A stretch of 64,000 bases of DNA. Origin: GCA-2693325 sp038119905. Its GTDB lineage: Bacteria; Latescibacterota; UBA2968; UBA8231. The notes under the pieces were generated by a model. That model had not been told where the DNA came from. It saw only the letters and a program-made list of their open reading frames with translations, and made no database searches. Positions 1 through 8,898 of this stretch are shown piece by piece. The stretch is taken from NCBI GenBank assembly GCA_038119905.1, contig JAYOKQ010000001.1, positions 1-64,000 of the forward strand, given 5' to 3'. Made by a program: the position numbers and the translations under genes. Position 1 is the stretch's first letter; each line of letters starts with the position of its first letter.

Positions 1-52
1 TCTGAAATGCGCGTTCCTCGACGCCAGATTCCTCTTGAGTATCCGCATTCAT
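1..52 (-). CDS. N-terminal fragment of an unidentified protein
   Basis: An open frame runs on the minus strand from ATG at 52 off the left edge of the window, giving MNADTQEESGVEERAFQ. An AAGGAG Shine-Dalgarno lies about 10 bases upstream on that strand (around 64-69). The acidic, hydrophilic N-terminus identifies no family. The gene would be divergent from the flavoprotein at 217, so 53-216 would hold promoters for both. The call rests on the start codon and ribosome site only. Confidence 0.4.
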   Translation of the reverse strand, partial: MNADTQEESGVEERAFQ

Positions 53-97
53 CCCAGCATAACTCCTTGATTATAAAAGCTTAACGGTTAGATAGAT

Positions 98-125
98 TTG
101 CTTTTTAGTGCTTTTTTCGTATAAG
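98..125 (+). promoter_or_regulatory. Possible sigma-70-type promoter
   Basis: TTGCTT at 98-103 and TATAAG at 120-125 are separated by 16 bases in an AT-rich stretch between two divergent starts. It would drive the flavoprotein gene at 217. This is a consensus match only. Confidence 0.25.
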
Positions 126-216
126 ATGATAAATGTAAGGAAGATGAACCCTTTGGCAAGGTGGGTCGGCGTGACCTATTTTCCCTACATCTTCTTGGCC
201 ACCACGGAGCACCCGC

Positions 217-1458
217 TTGAAAGACTACGACCTAATCATCGTTGGCGGTGGACCCGCCGGAGCAGCCGCCGCACTCTACGCAGCTCGCCACAGCTTGCGC
301 GCACTGATAGTCGACAAGGCACGCTTTCCCCGCGACAAGATCTGTGGAGACGCCGTATCGGGCAAAAGCGTGGCCATCCTCAGCGACCTAGGCCTATTGG
401 AACAGGTGCGGGCACTGCCTGGCGCACCCGTCGGGCATATTGTCTTTGCCGGTCCCGACCACACCGAAGCCAACATTCCGCTCGACAGATATCCGCTGCA
501 GGACCTGATGACGGGACAGACGCTGCCCATGGAGGGCTTTGTCATTCGCCGCGCAGTCTTTGACGATTTCCTCTTTCAACAGGCCAAAGCCTGCAGCACA
601 GAATGCCTGGAAGAATTCACGGTGGAGGACGTGCTGTGGGACGGCGACCAAGTCGTCGGCATCCGCGGCACGGATGGGACCAAGGGCGCTCGAGAATTCA
701 CCGCGCCGCTCGTGCTCGGCTGCGACGGGTATCGCTCCATTATCGCGCAAAAGGTCGGACTCTACAAGCACGAAAGCGCCCACTGGATGGTCGCCCTGCG
801 CCAGTATTGGCGGGGCGTAAGCGGCCTCACCGACCAGATCGAACTGCACTTTATTGACGAGGTGCGACCGGGGTATTTCTGGATTTTTCCCACCGACGGA
901 GACCGAGCCAATATTGGCATTGGCATGGGTCATCAGGCCATCAAACAGCAGCACATCAACCTCAAGGAAATGCTGGCCAACGCCATTGCCAGCCCCGCTT
1001 TCCGCGCGCGCTTTGCCGACGCCCAGCCGATGGAACATCCGGTGGGATGGAACCTGCCCGTAGCGACCAAGCGCCGCACCGCATACGGCAACGGCTTTTT
1101 GCTCCTCGGCGATGCGGCCGGCTTGATCGATCCGTTTACCGGCGAAGGCATTGGCAACGCGCTGTACTCGGCGCGCACCGCCATCGACACGGCATTGGTC
1201 GCCGGCCAGACGGGCGATTATAGCGGTCACGCTCTGCGGCCATACGAAGACAAGCTGTGGCAAACGCTCGGCAGCGAGCTCAGAATCAGCACGCAGCTAC
1301 ATCAGCTCGTCCGCAGTCGGACGCTGACAAATTTCTTGATACACAAAGCAGCGCGCAGCCCCTATATGAGCGATCTAATCTGCGGTATGATGGCCAATGC
1401 CGTGCCTCGCAAGCACCTCATCAACCCACTGTTCTACCTCAAGCTGCTGTTCAAATAG
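217..1458 (+). CDS. Geranylgeranyl reductase-family FAD-dependent oxidoreductase
   Basis: A 413-residue flavoprotein that probably reduces isoprenoid double bonds (lipid or quinone side chains) or a related substrate. The N-terminus carries the dinucleotide motif VGGGPAGAAAALYAA (about 9-23), followed by the PRDKICGDAVSG segment typical of the geranylgeranyl reductase/halogenase-like group. The second FAD motif LLLGDAAGLIDPFTGEGIG lies near residue 295-313. The start is TTG, supported by GGAG at 206-209, seven bases upstream; there is no in-frame ATG nearby. It converges on the SDR gene ending at 1493. The family is clear, the substrate is not. Confidence 0.8.
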   Translation: MKDYDLIIVGGGPAGAAAALYAARHSLRALIVDKARFPRDKICGDAVSGKSVAILSDLGLLEQVRALPGAPVGHIVFAGPDHTEANIPLDRYPLQDLMTGQTLPMEGFVIRRAVFDDFLFQQAKACSTECLEEFTVEDVLWDGDQVVGIRGTDGTKGAREFTAPLVLGCDGYRSIIAQKVGLYKHESAHWMVALRQYWRGVSGLTDQIELHFIDEVRPGYFWIFPTDGDRANIGIGMGHQAIKQQHINLKEMLANAIASPAFRARFADAQPMEHPVGWNLPVATKRRTAYGNGFLLLGDAAGLIDPFTGEGIGNALYSARTAIDTALVAGQTGDYSGHALRPYEDKLWQTLGSELRISTQLHQLVRSRTLTNFLIHKAARSPYMSDLICGMMANAVPRKHLINPLFYLKLLFK

Positions 1459-1489
1459 AGCTACACAAAGCTCTGCCCGAGGGCGGCAG
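1457..1489. terminator. Overlapping hairpins between convergent genes
   Basis: AGAGCT (1457-1462) pairs with AGCTCT (1469-1474). A second stem pairs CTGCC (1473-1477) with GGCAG (1485-1489). They lie in the 34-base gap between two converging genes. Neither is followed by a T-run, so termination is only suggested by position. Confidence 0.25.
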
Positions 1490-1492
1490 ACG

Positions 1493-2299
1493 CTAGATCG
1501 TCGTCGAGAGAAATCCGCCGTCTACGCGCAGATCAGTGCCCGTGACAAATGCGCTGGCGCGCTCGGAGGCAAGGAAGACGGCCGCTCCGACCAGCTCTTC
1601 TGGAGCACCAAAGCGGTCCATCGGCGTGTGGGCGAGGATTTGCTGCGCCCGCGGCGTCGGCGTCCCATCCTCCTCGTAGAGCAGACGGCGGTTTTGCTCG
1701 GCTGGAAAAAAACCCGGCGTAATCGAATTGACTCGCACCCCCTGAACGGCCCACTCGCGCGCCAAAAACTGCGTCAAGCTAACTACGGCCGCTTTCGCTG
1801 CCGAATAGGCAACGACGCGCGAGGGAGGAATATGAGCGGCAATAGAAGCGATATTAATGATGCTACCCCGACCGCGCGCCACCATCGCCGGTCCAATTTC
1901 TTGGCAAGGCAACAGTGCACCACCGACTAAGTTCAGATCAAAGCAGCCGCGCCAATCGTCCAAGTTAATGTGTTCAAAAGCAAGGTCGTCGGTAACCGTA
2001 ACTTGCGCCTGGTTTCCACCGGCTGCATTTACCAGCACGTCGACTGGGCCCAATGCGCGATCAACAGCTTCGTGGGCAGTCCGCAGCGAATCGGCATCGG
2101 TCGCATCGCAGACAAAAAACGCCCCTCTGCCACCGGCCGCTTCGATCTCTCCGACGCGCTGCTGACCGCGAGCTTGGTCGCGCCCCCACACGGCGACCTG
2201 GGCGCCGTGCGCTGCTAAGCCGCGTGCAATGGCACCCCCGAGCACGCCTGTTCCTCCGATGACGACGGCGACGTTGTCGCTTAAATCAAAAAGATTCAT
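1493..2299 (-). CDS. SDR oxidoreductase resembling D-mannonate oxidoreductase (YjmF/UxuB-like)
   Basis: A 268-residue classical short-chain dehydrogenase. It has the glycine-rich NAD(P) motif GGTGVLGGAIARGLA near the N-terminus, NAAGG, the catalytic Ser region NIASIAA, and Y-x3-K as YSAAK. The C-terminal block PGFFPAEQNRRLL plus HTPMDRFGAPEEL matches, from memory, the SDR-type D-mannonate oxidoreductases. That would fit the UxuA-like dehydratase at 7810, but it is inferred rather than proven. ATG at 2299 is chosen because GAGG sits upstream; an in-frame codon at 2329 would overlap the DUF445 gene and lacks a ribosome site. Confidence 0.75.
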   Translation of the reverse strand: MNLFDLSDNVAVVIGGTGVLGGAIARGLAAHGAQVAVWGRDQARGQQRVGEIEAAGGRGAFFVCDATDADSLRTAHEAVDRALGPVDVLVNAAGGNQAQVTVTDDLAFEHINLDDWRGCFDLNLVGGALLPCQEIGPAMVARGRGSIINIASIAAHIPPSRVVAYSAAKAAVVSLTQFLAREWAVQGVRVNSITPGFFPAEQNRRLLYEEDGTPTPRAQQILAHTPMDRFGAPEELVGAAVFLASERASAFVTGTDLRVDGGFLSTTI

Positions 2300-2318
2300 G
2301 TCCCTACCTCTTTTCCAA

Positions 2319-3047
2319 CTAGTAGCCAAGCGCTTTGGCCACCAAGCCGATCAGCGCGCCAAAGACATTACCCCATACGACCAGCCAGCCTAGATGTTCG
2401 CGTATTACTTCTTCCATCATTTCCTTTACTCGATCAGGCGTCAACTCTTCCAGTTTGGCCGTCAGCAGCTGGTCGACTTGGTCGCGTAATGAGCCCACAT
2501 CGAGCGCCGGTCCAGCCATTTCAGCCGCCAGCAGCGGCGCGACCTGTTCGCCTACACCAACGACAAAGCGCGCGACGAGTGGTTTGACCGTGCTGGCTCC
2601 CACCATCTTCACCATCATTCCCTGCGGAGAATTCATCAGCTCTTCTAGCTGTGCATCAATGATCGCATCAACGCGCTCCGATTCGAGCAGCGTTCGAATA
2701 CGGTCTCCCATATCCTCGTCGCCTGTCACGGCATCAAGCTGCGCATCAAAGAAACGCGCCAAGTAGTCTTCATCGAAAAAATAGCGCATGATCGATGCTT
2801 TAATCGTCTGGCGAATTTCGCGAAAGCGACTGGGAATTACGCCCGAGCCATAGAGCAACGGTACGCGATCAAAGAGCATTTTGACCGCCAGCCAGTTGGT
2901 CACTCCACCGGCAAAACCAAAGAGTCCGGCCGCTAGCAGCCACTGGCTGGCGCCCATTCCCCGACTGTAACCCCATAGCCCTGCTATCAGTATGGCAAAG
3001 GAGATGAGATTGCTGATCGTTCCCTTTTCCCAAAAGCGTTTTTGCAT
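2319..3047 (-). CDS. DUF445 family membrane protein
   Basis: A 242-residue inner-membrane protein. A hydrophobic segment lies at about 10-45, containing the family hallmark GGVTNWLAVKMLFDRVP. A long amphipathic, acidic middle follows, then a C-terminal membrane helix near VVWGNVFGALIGLVAKALGY. DUF445 proteins are widespread and of unknown function; some are implicated in envelope or spore physiology. ATG at 3047 is preferred because the upstream in-frame codons would run into the ddl coding end at 3070. The gene probably shares a transcript with ddl. Confidence 0.75.
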   Translation of the reverse strand: MQKRFWEKGTISNLISFAILIAGLWGYSRGMGASQWLLAAGLFGFAGGVTNWLAVKMLFDRVPLLYGSGVIPSRFREIRQTIKASIMRYFFDEDYLARFFDAQLDAVTGDEDMGDRIRTLLESERVDAIIDAQLEELMNSPQGMMVKMVGASTVKPLVARFVVGVGEQVAPLLAAEMAGPALDVGSLRDQVDQLLTAKLEELTPDRVKEMMEEVIREHLGWLVVWGNVFGALIGLVAKALGY

Positions 3048-3069
3048 GATATGACTCTCTGTGGTCGTT

Positions 3070-4158
3070 CTACAGCGACGTTCTCGTTTGCTTTTTATCC
3101 TCGTAGCGCTCGATCGCCAGTTCAATTAAACGATCTATTAGCGCCCCATACGACACCCCGCTAGCCTCCCACAGCTTGGGGTACATGCTAACAGGTGTAA
3201 AGCCCGGCATGGTATTGATCTCGTTGATGTAAATACGATCGTCGTCCATTCCAGCAAAAAAATCGACGCGGGAGAGCCCACAGGATTCCACCGCGCGAAA
3301 GGCGCGAAGTCCCATATCGCGCACCCGATCAGCTAGTTCTGGAGCAATGCGCGCGGGTATGTGCAGCGCCGAGTTATCGTCCACATACTTGGCTCCGTAA
3401 TCGTAAAACGCATTACCCGGTTCGATTTCACCTACGACCGAAGCCCGAGGATTTTCGTTGCCCAAGATTGCCACTTCGACCTCGCGACACTCGAGGGCGG
3501 CTTCTTCTATGACGATCTTGTAATCAAACTGCGCAGCGTCCTCTATACCCGCTCGCAGTTGACTGCGATCGGCCACGCGCGACACGCCCACGCTCGATCC
3601 TAAATTGGCCGGTTTGACAAAGAGGGGCCAAGCAAAACGCGCACAGAGTTCGTCCAATACTAGTTCGCTTTCACTGCGCCAGCGACTGCGACGAACCACC
3701 GCGTATTCCAACTGCGGTAAACCTTCTGCGGCAAAAGCGCGCTTCATCATTTCTTTATCCATTCCCACGGCCGAACCTAGCACGCCGGCCCCCACATAGG
3801 GAACGTCGGCCAACTCGAGCAGACCCTGTACGACGCCATCCTCACCGTAGGGACCGTGTAGAATGGGAAAAACCACGTCCAGCGCCCATTGGTCTATATC
3901 AGCGGCGACCAGTTGACGCGTTCCCATATATTCCAACGCAACTGGCAGCGCCCCGTCTGCACGCACCTCTCGGGCAGTCACTACCTGCTGCGCATCGGTC
4001 GATGTCCACCAGTGCCCATCTTTAGAAATGCCTACCATAATCGGTTCGTACTTGTCGCGATCCATTGCAGCCAGCACGGAACGCGCTGAAATCACCGAAA
4101 CTTCGTGCTCGGCTGAACGACCTCCAAAGAGCACCCCCACGCGTATTTTTCCAGCCAT
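3070..4158 (-). CDS. ddl: D-alanine--D-alanine ligase
   Basis: A 362-residue ATP-grasp ligase that makes D-Ala-D-Ala for peptidoglycan in the cytoplasm. The N-terminal signature VLFGGRSAEHEVSVISA, the HGPYGEDG loop, LGSSVGVS and the C-terminal metal/substrate motif NEINTMPGFTPVSMYPKL are all present. The length fits the longer DdlA-type enzymes. ATG at 4158 has AGAGG shortly upstream. It is first in a minus-strand run with DUF445 and the SDR, divergent from the RraA-like gene across a 322-base gap. Confidence 0.95.
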   Translation of the reverse strand: MAGKIRVGVLFGGRSAEHEVSVISARSVLAAMDRDKYEPIMVGISKDGHWWTSTDAQQVVTAREVRADGALPVALEYMGTRQLVAADIDQWALDVVFPILHGPYGEDGVVQGLLELADVPYVGAGVLGSAVGMDKEMMKRAFAAEGLPQLEYAVVRRSRWRSESELVLDELCARFAWPLFVKPANLGSSVGVSRVADRSQLRAGIEDAAQFDYKIVIEEAALECREVEVAILGNENPRASVVGEIEPGNAFYDYGAKYVDDNSALHIPARIAPELADRVRDMGLRAFRAVESCGLSRVDFFAGMDDDRIYINEINTMPGFTPVSMYPKLWEASGVSYGALIDRLIELAIERYEDKKQTRTSL

Positions 4159-4480
4159 GTCTCGCCTCTTTTACCGCTTTATACCGTGAATGAAACAGAC
4201 GTTGAGGACGTGCAGCGCCTTGGTTCTCTGACGGCAGGCCGCACGCAGTCCAATATAGGAGCGAGCGAGTATAATGTCGAACGGATCGAAGCAATCGCGC
4301 CGATGGCCAACGTCCGCTCTAACTAACCCGCTTTTACCTTCCGCTCAGATTGAGATACACGCATGCCGGCTATATTGACGGGCCACAGGCGATACGAGAA
4401 ATTACGCACGGTATCATACCGCGGAATGGCTGAACTATACCGCGCATACCGCGTACCATCACCGGCACAAGGAGAAGGGC
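4159..4480. other. Divergent intergenic region, ddl / RraA-like
   Basis: This gap separates ddl (minus) from the RraA-like gene (plus). I see no convincing gene. It holds a perfect palindrome CGGTATCATACCG (4409-4421) and three ATACCGCG direct repeats (listed separately) just before the ribosome site AAGGAG (4470-4475) of the RraA-like gene. It presumably carries the promoters of both transcription units. Confidence 0.5.
4416..4453 (+). repeat. Three ATACCGCG direct repeats, possible operator
   Basis: ATACCGCG occurs at 4416-4423, 4437-4444 and 4446-4453. The start-to-start spacings are 21 bases (two helical turns) and 9 bases (roughly one). The first copy is the right half of the palindrome at 4409-4421. 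The cluster lies 28-65 bases before the start of the sugar-acid operon, a usual place for a transcription-factor site. Confidence 0.4.
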
Positions 4481-5209
4481 ATGACCCCGCAGGAAATGAT
4501 CGAAGAACTCAAGCAGTTTGACACTCCGTCTATCACCAATGTCGTAGCAACCTATCCCGATCACCCTCTGTGCTTAGGGCTGTACAATCCGTGGCGCGAA
4601 AACTGGTATACCGACCAGAGTCTGCGCTGTATGTACCCGGAACTCGGCCGCACAGTCGGCTACGCCGTTACCTGCACCTATGGACTGCCCGACCCAACTT
4701 TTAACAAGCTGACGTTTATCGACGTGCTTGAGGCACTCGATGCCATGCCCAAACCCACCGTGCTGATCCTCGAGCAAAAATTCCCGCCCGAACTACAGGG
4801 AAAGGTTGGACTAGCCGGCGGAAATATGACGTCGGCTATGAAAGCCGTCGGCTGCGTCGGCTGCATATCCAACGGCCCCTCGCGCGATATCGACGAAATT
4901 CGCCCGATGGAATTTCAGTACTTGCTCAGCGGCGTGACGCCGGGGCACGGCGCACAGGCCGTACACGCCGTTAACGTGCCGGTATCCGTAGCCGGCATGG
5001 ACATCGCCCCTGGAGAAATTGTCCACATGGACGAAAATGGCGCGTGTAAGTTTCCCGCCGATAAACTAGCGGCCGTACTCGACAATGCACGCGCCCTACA
5101 AAAGGAAGAGGAAGAGCGCGTCGGCCAACTGCTGCAGGCCCGCTCGCTAGCCGAGGTAAAGCGCATTTTTGCCGGCCATTCGTACGCCGAGACGGACGAC
5201 AAAAAATAA
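4481..5209 (+). CDS. RraA-like / 4-hydroxy-4-methyl-2-oxoglutarate aldolase family protein
   Basis: A 242-residue protein of the RraA/HMG-aldolase fold (formerly annotated as demethylmenaquinone methyltransferase). Family hallmarks are the N-terminal DTPSITNVV, the GNMTSAMKAVGCVGCISNG region with the following SRD, and the PGEIVHMDENGACKFP tail that positions metal/substrate residues. Members act as class II pyruvate aldolases or oxaloacetate decarboxylases, and one branch regulates RNase E. In this sugar-acid setting an aldolase or decarboxylase role is more likely. AAGGAG lies six bases before the ATG. It is first in the plus-strand cluster, with the PfkB gene 20 bases downstream. Confidence 0.8.
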   Translation: MTPQEMIEELKQFDTPSITNVVATYPDHPLCLGLYNPWRENWYTDQSLRCMYPELGRTVGYAVTCTYGLPDPTFNKLTFIDVLEALDAMPKPTVLILEQKFPPELQGKVGLAGGNMTSAMKAVGCVGCISNGPSRDIDEIRPMEFQYLLSGVTPGHGAQAVHAVNVPVSVAGMDIAPGEIVHMDENGACKFPADKLAAVLDNARALQKEEEERVGQLLQARSLAEVKRIFAGHSYAETDDKK

Positions 5210-5229
5210 CCTCCATTACGAGCCAATCC

Positions 5230-6147
5230 ATGTCTCCTTCAGCTTCCATAGACGTGCTTGGCCTCGGGCTCTGCACGGTCGATATGCTCTTCACCGTGCC
5301 GCATCCGCCGCAGTTCGATCATTCGATGCGCGCATCGCAATTTCTACGTCAGGGCGGAGGACCAGCCGCAACGGCACTCGTCGCCTTTGCCCGACTGGCA
5401 CCCGATGCACACGGCGCCTTTATCGGCAAAGTGGGCGACGACGACGACGGCGACTTTATCCGCGCCGGACTCGCCTCCGAGGGAGTGGACACGCATCACT
5501 TCGCAGTCGTTCCCGGAGCCCAATCACGCGTTGCCCTCGTTCTGGTGGAAGAATCGAGCGGCGAGCGCGGCTTTGTAACGCGACCAGAAAGCTGCGGTGA
5601 ACTAACGCCGGACGAACTGGATCGCGAGACGATTACAGCTGCCCGTATCGTTCACTTAGACGACGCCGATCCGACCTGCATGCAGGCGGCACGCTGGGCC
5701 CAAGAGGCGGGACGAACCGTCGTCTTTGACGGCACCTGGCTCCACGAAGACTTAGATGCATTCCTTCCCCTAGTAGACGTACCCATTGTATCCGAACCGC
5801 TGGTTCGACGCTGGCTACCCGAGCTAACGCCGGAAGACGTCGTGCACAAGCTGAGTGACTACGGCGCGGCACTGGCGGTCTATACGAGGGGAGAACGCGG
5901 CTGTATCGCTCGCTGGGACGGCCAGACGCATACCTTTCCGGCCTTCCCCGTGGAGGTGGTCGACACCACCGGTGCTGGAGACGCCTTTCACGGCGCCTTT
6001 CTCTATGGCTTGCATCGCGGCTGGGCACCCGAGCACATTGTCCGCTTTGCTTCGGCCGCTGCGGCGCTCAACTGCCGAGCACTCGGCGGCCGCACAGCCC
6101 TGCCAAAGCGCTCCGAAGTAGAGCTCTTGATGGCGCGCGCCCATTAA
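5230..6147 (+). CDS. PfkB family carbohydrate kinase
   Basis: A 305-residue ribokinase-fold kinase that would phosphorylate a sugar or keto-sugar acid with ATP. The GGGPAATALVAFARL segment (about 38-52) corresponds to the PfkB N-terminal glycine-rich signature. The C-terminal signature DTTGAGDAFHGAFLYGL (about 240-256) contains the catalytic Asp and anion hole. The substrate cannot be told from sequence; ribokinase, KDG kinase and ketohexokinase types are all possible. No strong Shine-Dalgarno precedes the ATG, which fits translation from the upstream gene 20 bases away. Confidence 0.85.
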   Translation: MSPSASIDVLGLGLCTVDMLFTVPHPPQFDHSMRASQFLRQGGGPAATALVAFARLAPDAHGAFIGKVGDDDDGDFIRAGLASEGVDTHHFAVVPGAQSRVALVLVEESSGERGFVTRPESCGELTPDELDRETITAARIVHLDDADPTCMQAARWAQEAGRTVVFDGTWLHEDLDAFLPLVDVPIVSEPLVRRWLPELTPEDVVHKLSDYGAALAVYTRGERGCIARWDGQTHTFPAFPVEVVDTTGAGDAFHGAFLYGLHRGWAPEHIVRFASAAAALNCRALGGRTALPKRSEVELLMARAH

Positions 6148-6209
6148 AGCGCGCTGGTTGCGAGCCCCCCAACGACCACTTTTATTTTCGCACAGATCGG
6201 AGACAGCTC

Positions 6210-7034
6210 ATGTACTATGCCAACCTACCTTCTCAGCGTTCTATGCCGCTGCTGGGGCTGGGCACGTTTGACCTGCGCGGTGAAGAGGGTGCATCCTCTG
6301 TAGCCGCTGCTATCTCAAACGGATACCGCCACCTAGATACGGCGCTCGGCTATGCAAATCACGACGCTGTTGGACAGGGCATTGCCGCAGCCGGCGTGCC
6401 GCGCGACGAGCTCTTTGTAACCTCCAAAATACCGCGCGACGAACTGGCCTACGACGATGTAATCAGCGCCTGTGAGCGCAGCCTGCGCGAGCTGGACCTA
6501 GCGTACTTGGATCTCTTTCTAATACACTGGCCCAACAACGACATTCCCTTGCCCGACACGCTGCGCGCACTGGCGCAGCTGCGCGAAGACGGACTGATTA
6601 AAGACGCCGGCGTTTCCAACTTTACTACGTGGCGTCTGCGCGAAGTCATCAAATACGATCTGCTGCCCATTGCCGCCAACCAAGTCGAGTTCCACCCCTA
6701 CTTGAACCAGAATGCGCTGCGCGCCTACTGCGCAGAAAATAAGATCGCATTGGTCGCCTATAGCCCTCTGGCCCAAGGCGCTCTACTCGACGACAATGTG
6801 CTCGGCGAAATCGCCTCTGCTCAGGGCAAGACGACGGCGCAAATCGCACTTAGGTGGCTGTTAGAAAAACAGATTGGCGCTATTCCACGCTCGCAGTCTC
6901 CCGAGCGCCAAATCGCTAATTTCGACCTCTTCGACTGGTCGCTCAGCGCGGAAGAGATTGAGCGCATTGAACGCATTGAGCGCTCGCTGCGCCTAATTAC
7001 CTATTGGCCGGGTGAATTTGAAAAGGGAGAATAA
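6210..7034 (+). CDS. Aldo/keto reductase
   Basis: A 274-residue NADPH-dependent aldo/keto reductase of the AKR5-like group. Visible are the GYRHLDTALGYANHDAVGQ block with catalytic Asp and Tyr, the Lys in TSKIPRDE, the His in DLFLIHWP, the GVSNFTTWRL segment, NQVEFHPYL and IPRSQSPERQ. A ribosome site GGAG lies seven bases before the ATG. The stop is one base before the ATG of the SDR, so the two are co-translated. It probably interconverts a sugar aldehyde or ketone in the same pathway. Confidence 0.88.
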   Translation: MYYANLPSQRSMPLLGLGTFDLRGEEGASSVAAAISNGYRHLDTALGYANHDAVGQGIAAAGVPRDELFVTSKIPRDELAYDDVISACERSLRELDLAYLDLFLIHWPNNDIPLPDTLRALAQLREDGLIKDAGVSNFTTWRLREVIKYDLLPIAANQVEFHPYLNQNALRAYCAENKIALVAYSPLAQGALLDDNVLGEIASAQGKTTAQIALRWLLEKQIGAIPRSQSPERQIANFDLFDWSLSAEEIERIERIERSLRLITYWPGEFEKGE

Positions 7035-7035
7035 T

Positions 7036-7794
7036 ATGGCAGATCTCGAAGGTAAGGTCGCGCTTATCACCGGCGCATCGCGTGGAATAGGACGAGCATG
7101 TGCACTAGAAATGGCGCGCGCCGGCGCGAGTATCGCAGTTAACTACCGCAGCCATCCAGACGAGGCCGCCGAAGTCGTCCGAGCTGTGCAGGCAATGGGA
7201 CGGCAGGCCGTGGCCATTGGCTGCGACGTGGCCGACCGCCAAGCCGTAGACGTCATGACAGCTCAAACAGTAGCCGAACTCGGCCGGCTAGATATAGCCG
7301 TAGCCAATGCGTATTACAGCAAGCGACAGCCCTTTTTAGAGCTCGATGAAGAAGGCGTGCGGCGAACGCTCGACGTGACGCTGCTCGGCGCTTTTTTTAC
7401 GGCGCAGTCGGCCGCCCGACACATGGTCGAAAGAGACGAAGGCGGCGCACTCCTTTTTATTAGCTCCGTCCTCGCACGCAGCGCTTTTGCAACCTCTTTA
7501 CCCTACTGTGCGGCCAAAGCAGGCATGAATCACATGTGCCGCGTTGTCGCCCAAGAAATGGCCCCACATAAAATTCGCGCCAACGCTATTGAGCCCGGAT
7601 ATACAGATACCCCCGGCGAACGCCAGTTCGCCACGGACGAACAGATAGAAGCTGCCGCCCAGAGCCTACCGTGGAAGCGCCTGGCAACCGGGCAGGACAT
7701 TGCCCGCGCCGCGACGTTCCTGTGCTCGCCTGCCGCAGACTACATCACGGGATCCGTGCTCACGGTCGACGGCGGATTCACGCTGAGAAATTAG
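7036..7794 (+). CDS. SDR family oxidoreductase
   Basis: A 252-residue short-chain dehydrogenase. It has the cofactor motif TGASRGIGRACALEMARAG and the catalytic triad pieces ISSVLARSA and YCAAK, and ends in the typical ITGSVLTVDGGFTLRN. The active-site NNAG motif is replaced by NAYYS, a deviation seen in divergent sugar dehydrogenases. ATG at 7036 is chosen because GGGAG lies six bases upstream; an in-frame start at 7012 would lie inside the preceding gene. It sits 15 bases before the UxuA-like gene. Confidence 0.85.
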   Translation: MADLEGKVALITGASRGIGRACALEMARAGASIAVNYRSHPDEAAEVVRAVQAMGRQAVAIGCDVADRQAVDVMTAQTVAELGRLDIAVANAYYSKRQPFLELDEEGVRRTLDVTLLGAFFTAQSAARHMVERDEGGALLFISSVLARSAFATSLPYCAAKAGMNHMCRVVAQEMAPHKIRANAIEPGYTDTPGERQFATDEQIEAAAQSLPWKRLATGQDIARAATFLCSPAADYITGSVLTVDGGFTLRN

Positions 7795-7809
7795 CAGAGG
7801 AGAGACACC

Positions 7810-8805
7810 ATGCACGTAGCATTACAGATGAACGATCTATCCGATGACAACCTCAAATTTGCCAAACAAATTGGCGTAGATCACGTTGTCACAGGCACGC
7901 CCAAGGAACTCATTTCACCTGAGCGCGGCTTTTGGCTGGCCGATGATTTAAAAGCACTGCGCGAGCGCATTGAAGCCCATGGGATCAGCGTAGAGGTTAT
8001 GGCGTTACCGCTCAGTTCGTCCTATATAACGCGCGCCGAGAATCCGAATATCATGCTCGGCACGGCGGATAGAGACCGCGAAATAGACCAGATATGCGAG
8101 TGCATCCGCGCCGCCGCTGCCGCCGGCATTCCCTGCCTAAAGTACAACCTGACTATTATGGGCGTTATAACTACCGGACGCACAACGGGACGCGGCGGCG
8201 TTTCCTACCGCGCGTTTGACTACGAAGCCGTTAAAGACGAACCGCTAACCGAGGCCGGACGCGTCGATGCCGAAGCGATGTGGGAGCGCATCAACTATTT
8301 TGTTCAGCGCGTCATTCCCGTGGCCGAGGAATACAAAGTGCGCATGGCCTGCCATCAGCACGATCCAGCTGTGCCCCACGACGTCGGTGTGCGCGGTGTA
8401 AACCGCGTCTTGGGCAGCGTGGATGGAGTCAAGAAATTCATTGACCTAATCGACAGTCCCTATCACGGCCTCAATTTCTGTCAAGGTACTTGCTCAGAGA
8501 TGCTGAACGATCCAGGCAGTGAAATCTTTGACGTCATTCGCTACTTTGGACAGCGCGAGAAAATATTCATGGTGCACTTCCGCAATATTCGCGGCGGATT
8601 TCTCAAGTTTGAAGAGGTTTATATAGACGAAGGTGACGTCGATATGTGGGAAGCTATGAAGGTGTATAAAGAGATCGGCTACGGCGGCGTTTTCTGCCCC
8701 GACCACGTGCCCAAATCCGAACAGGATAGCGGCTGGGGACACCGACAGCGCGCTTTCACCGCCGGCTATATCAAAGCGCTCATCAAGGCCGTTAATAATC
8801 CCTAA
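7810..8805 (+). CDS. Mannonate dehydratase-like (UxuA family) TIM-barrel protein
   Basis: A 331-residue xylose-isomerase-like barrel. The C-terminal half carries the UxuA pattern: MACHQHDPAVP, NFCQGTCSEM, FMVHFRNIRGGF, DEGDVDMWEAMKVYKEIGY and the metal-binding PDHVP. UxuA converts D-mannonate to 2-keto-3-deoxygluconate using Mn/Fe. The protein is shorter than enterobacterial UxuA (about 394 residues) and belongs to a divergent subgroup, so the exact sugar acid may differ. GGAG lies upstream of the ATG. Neighbouring SDR, AKR, PfkB and RraA-like genes support sugar-acid catabolism. Confidence 0.8.
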   Translation: MHVALQMNDLSDDNLKFAKQIGVDHVVTGTPKELISPERGFWLADDLKALRERIEAHGISVEVMALPLSSSYITRAENPNIMLGTADRDREIDQICECIRAAAAAGIPCLKYNLTIMGVITTGRTTGRGGVSYRAFDYEAVKDEPLTEAGRVDAEAMWERINYFVQRVIPVAEEYKVRMACHQHDPAVPHDVGVRGVNRVLGSVDGVKKFIDLIDSPYHGLNFCQGTCSEMLNDPGSEIFDVIRYFGQREKIFMVHFRNIRGGFLKFEEVYIDEGDVDMWEAMKVYKEIGYGGVFCPDHVPKSEQDSGWGHRQRAFTAGYIKALIKAVNNP

Positions 8806-8898
8806 TACTCAGCGAGTTCCCGCTCGGCGGATCGACCGCACGACTGCGCATACACCCTGCGTCCGCCCCTAATCGGCGGGCTTTGCCCAGCACACCGC

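Noticed and set aside
394..1263. Long open frame antisense to the geranylgeranyl reductase-family gene
   Set aside because: Its translation lacks any family pattern, and the plus-strand gene has clear FAD motifs; long antisense frames are expected at this GC content.
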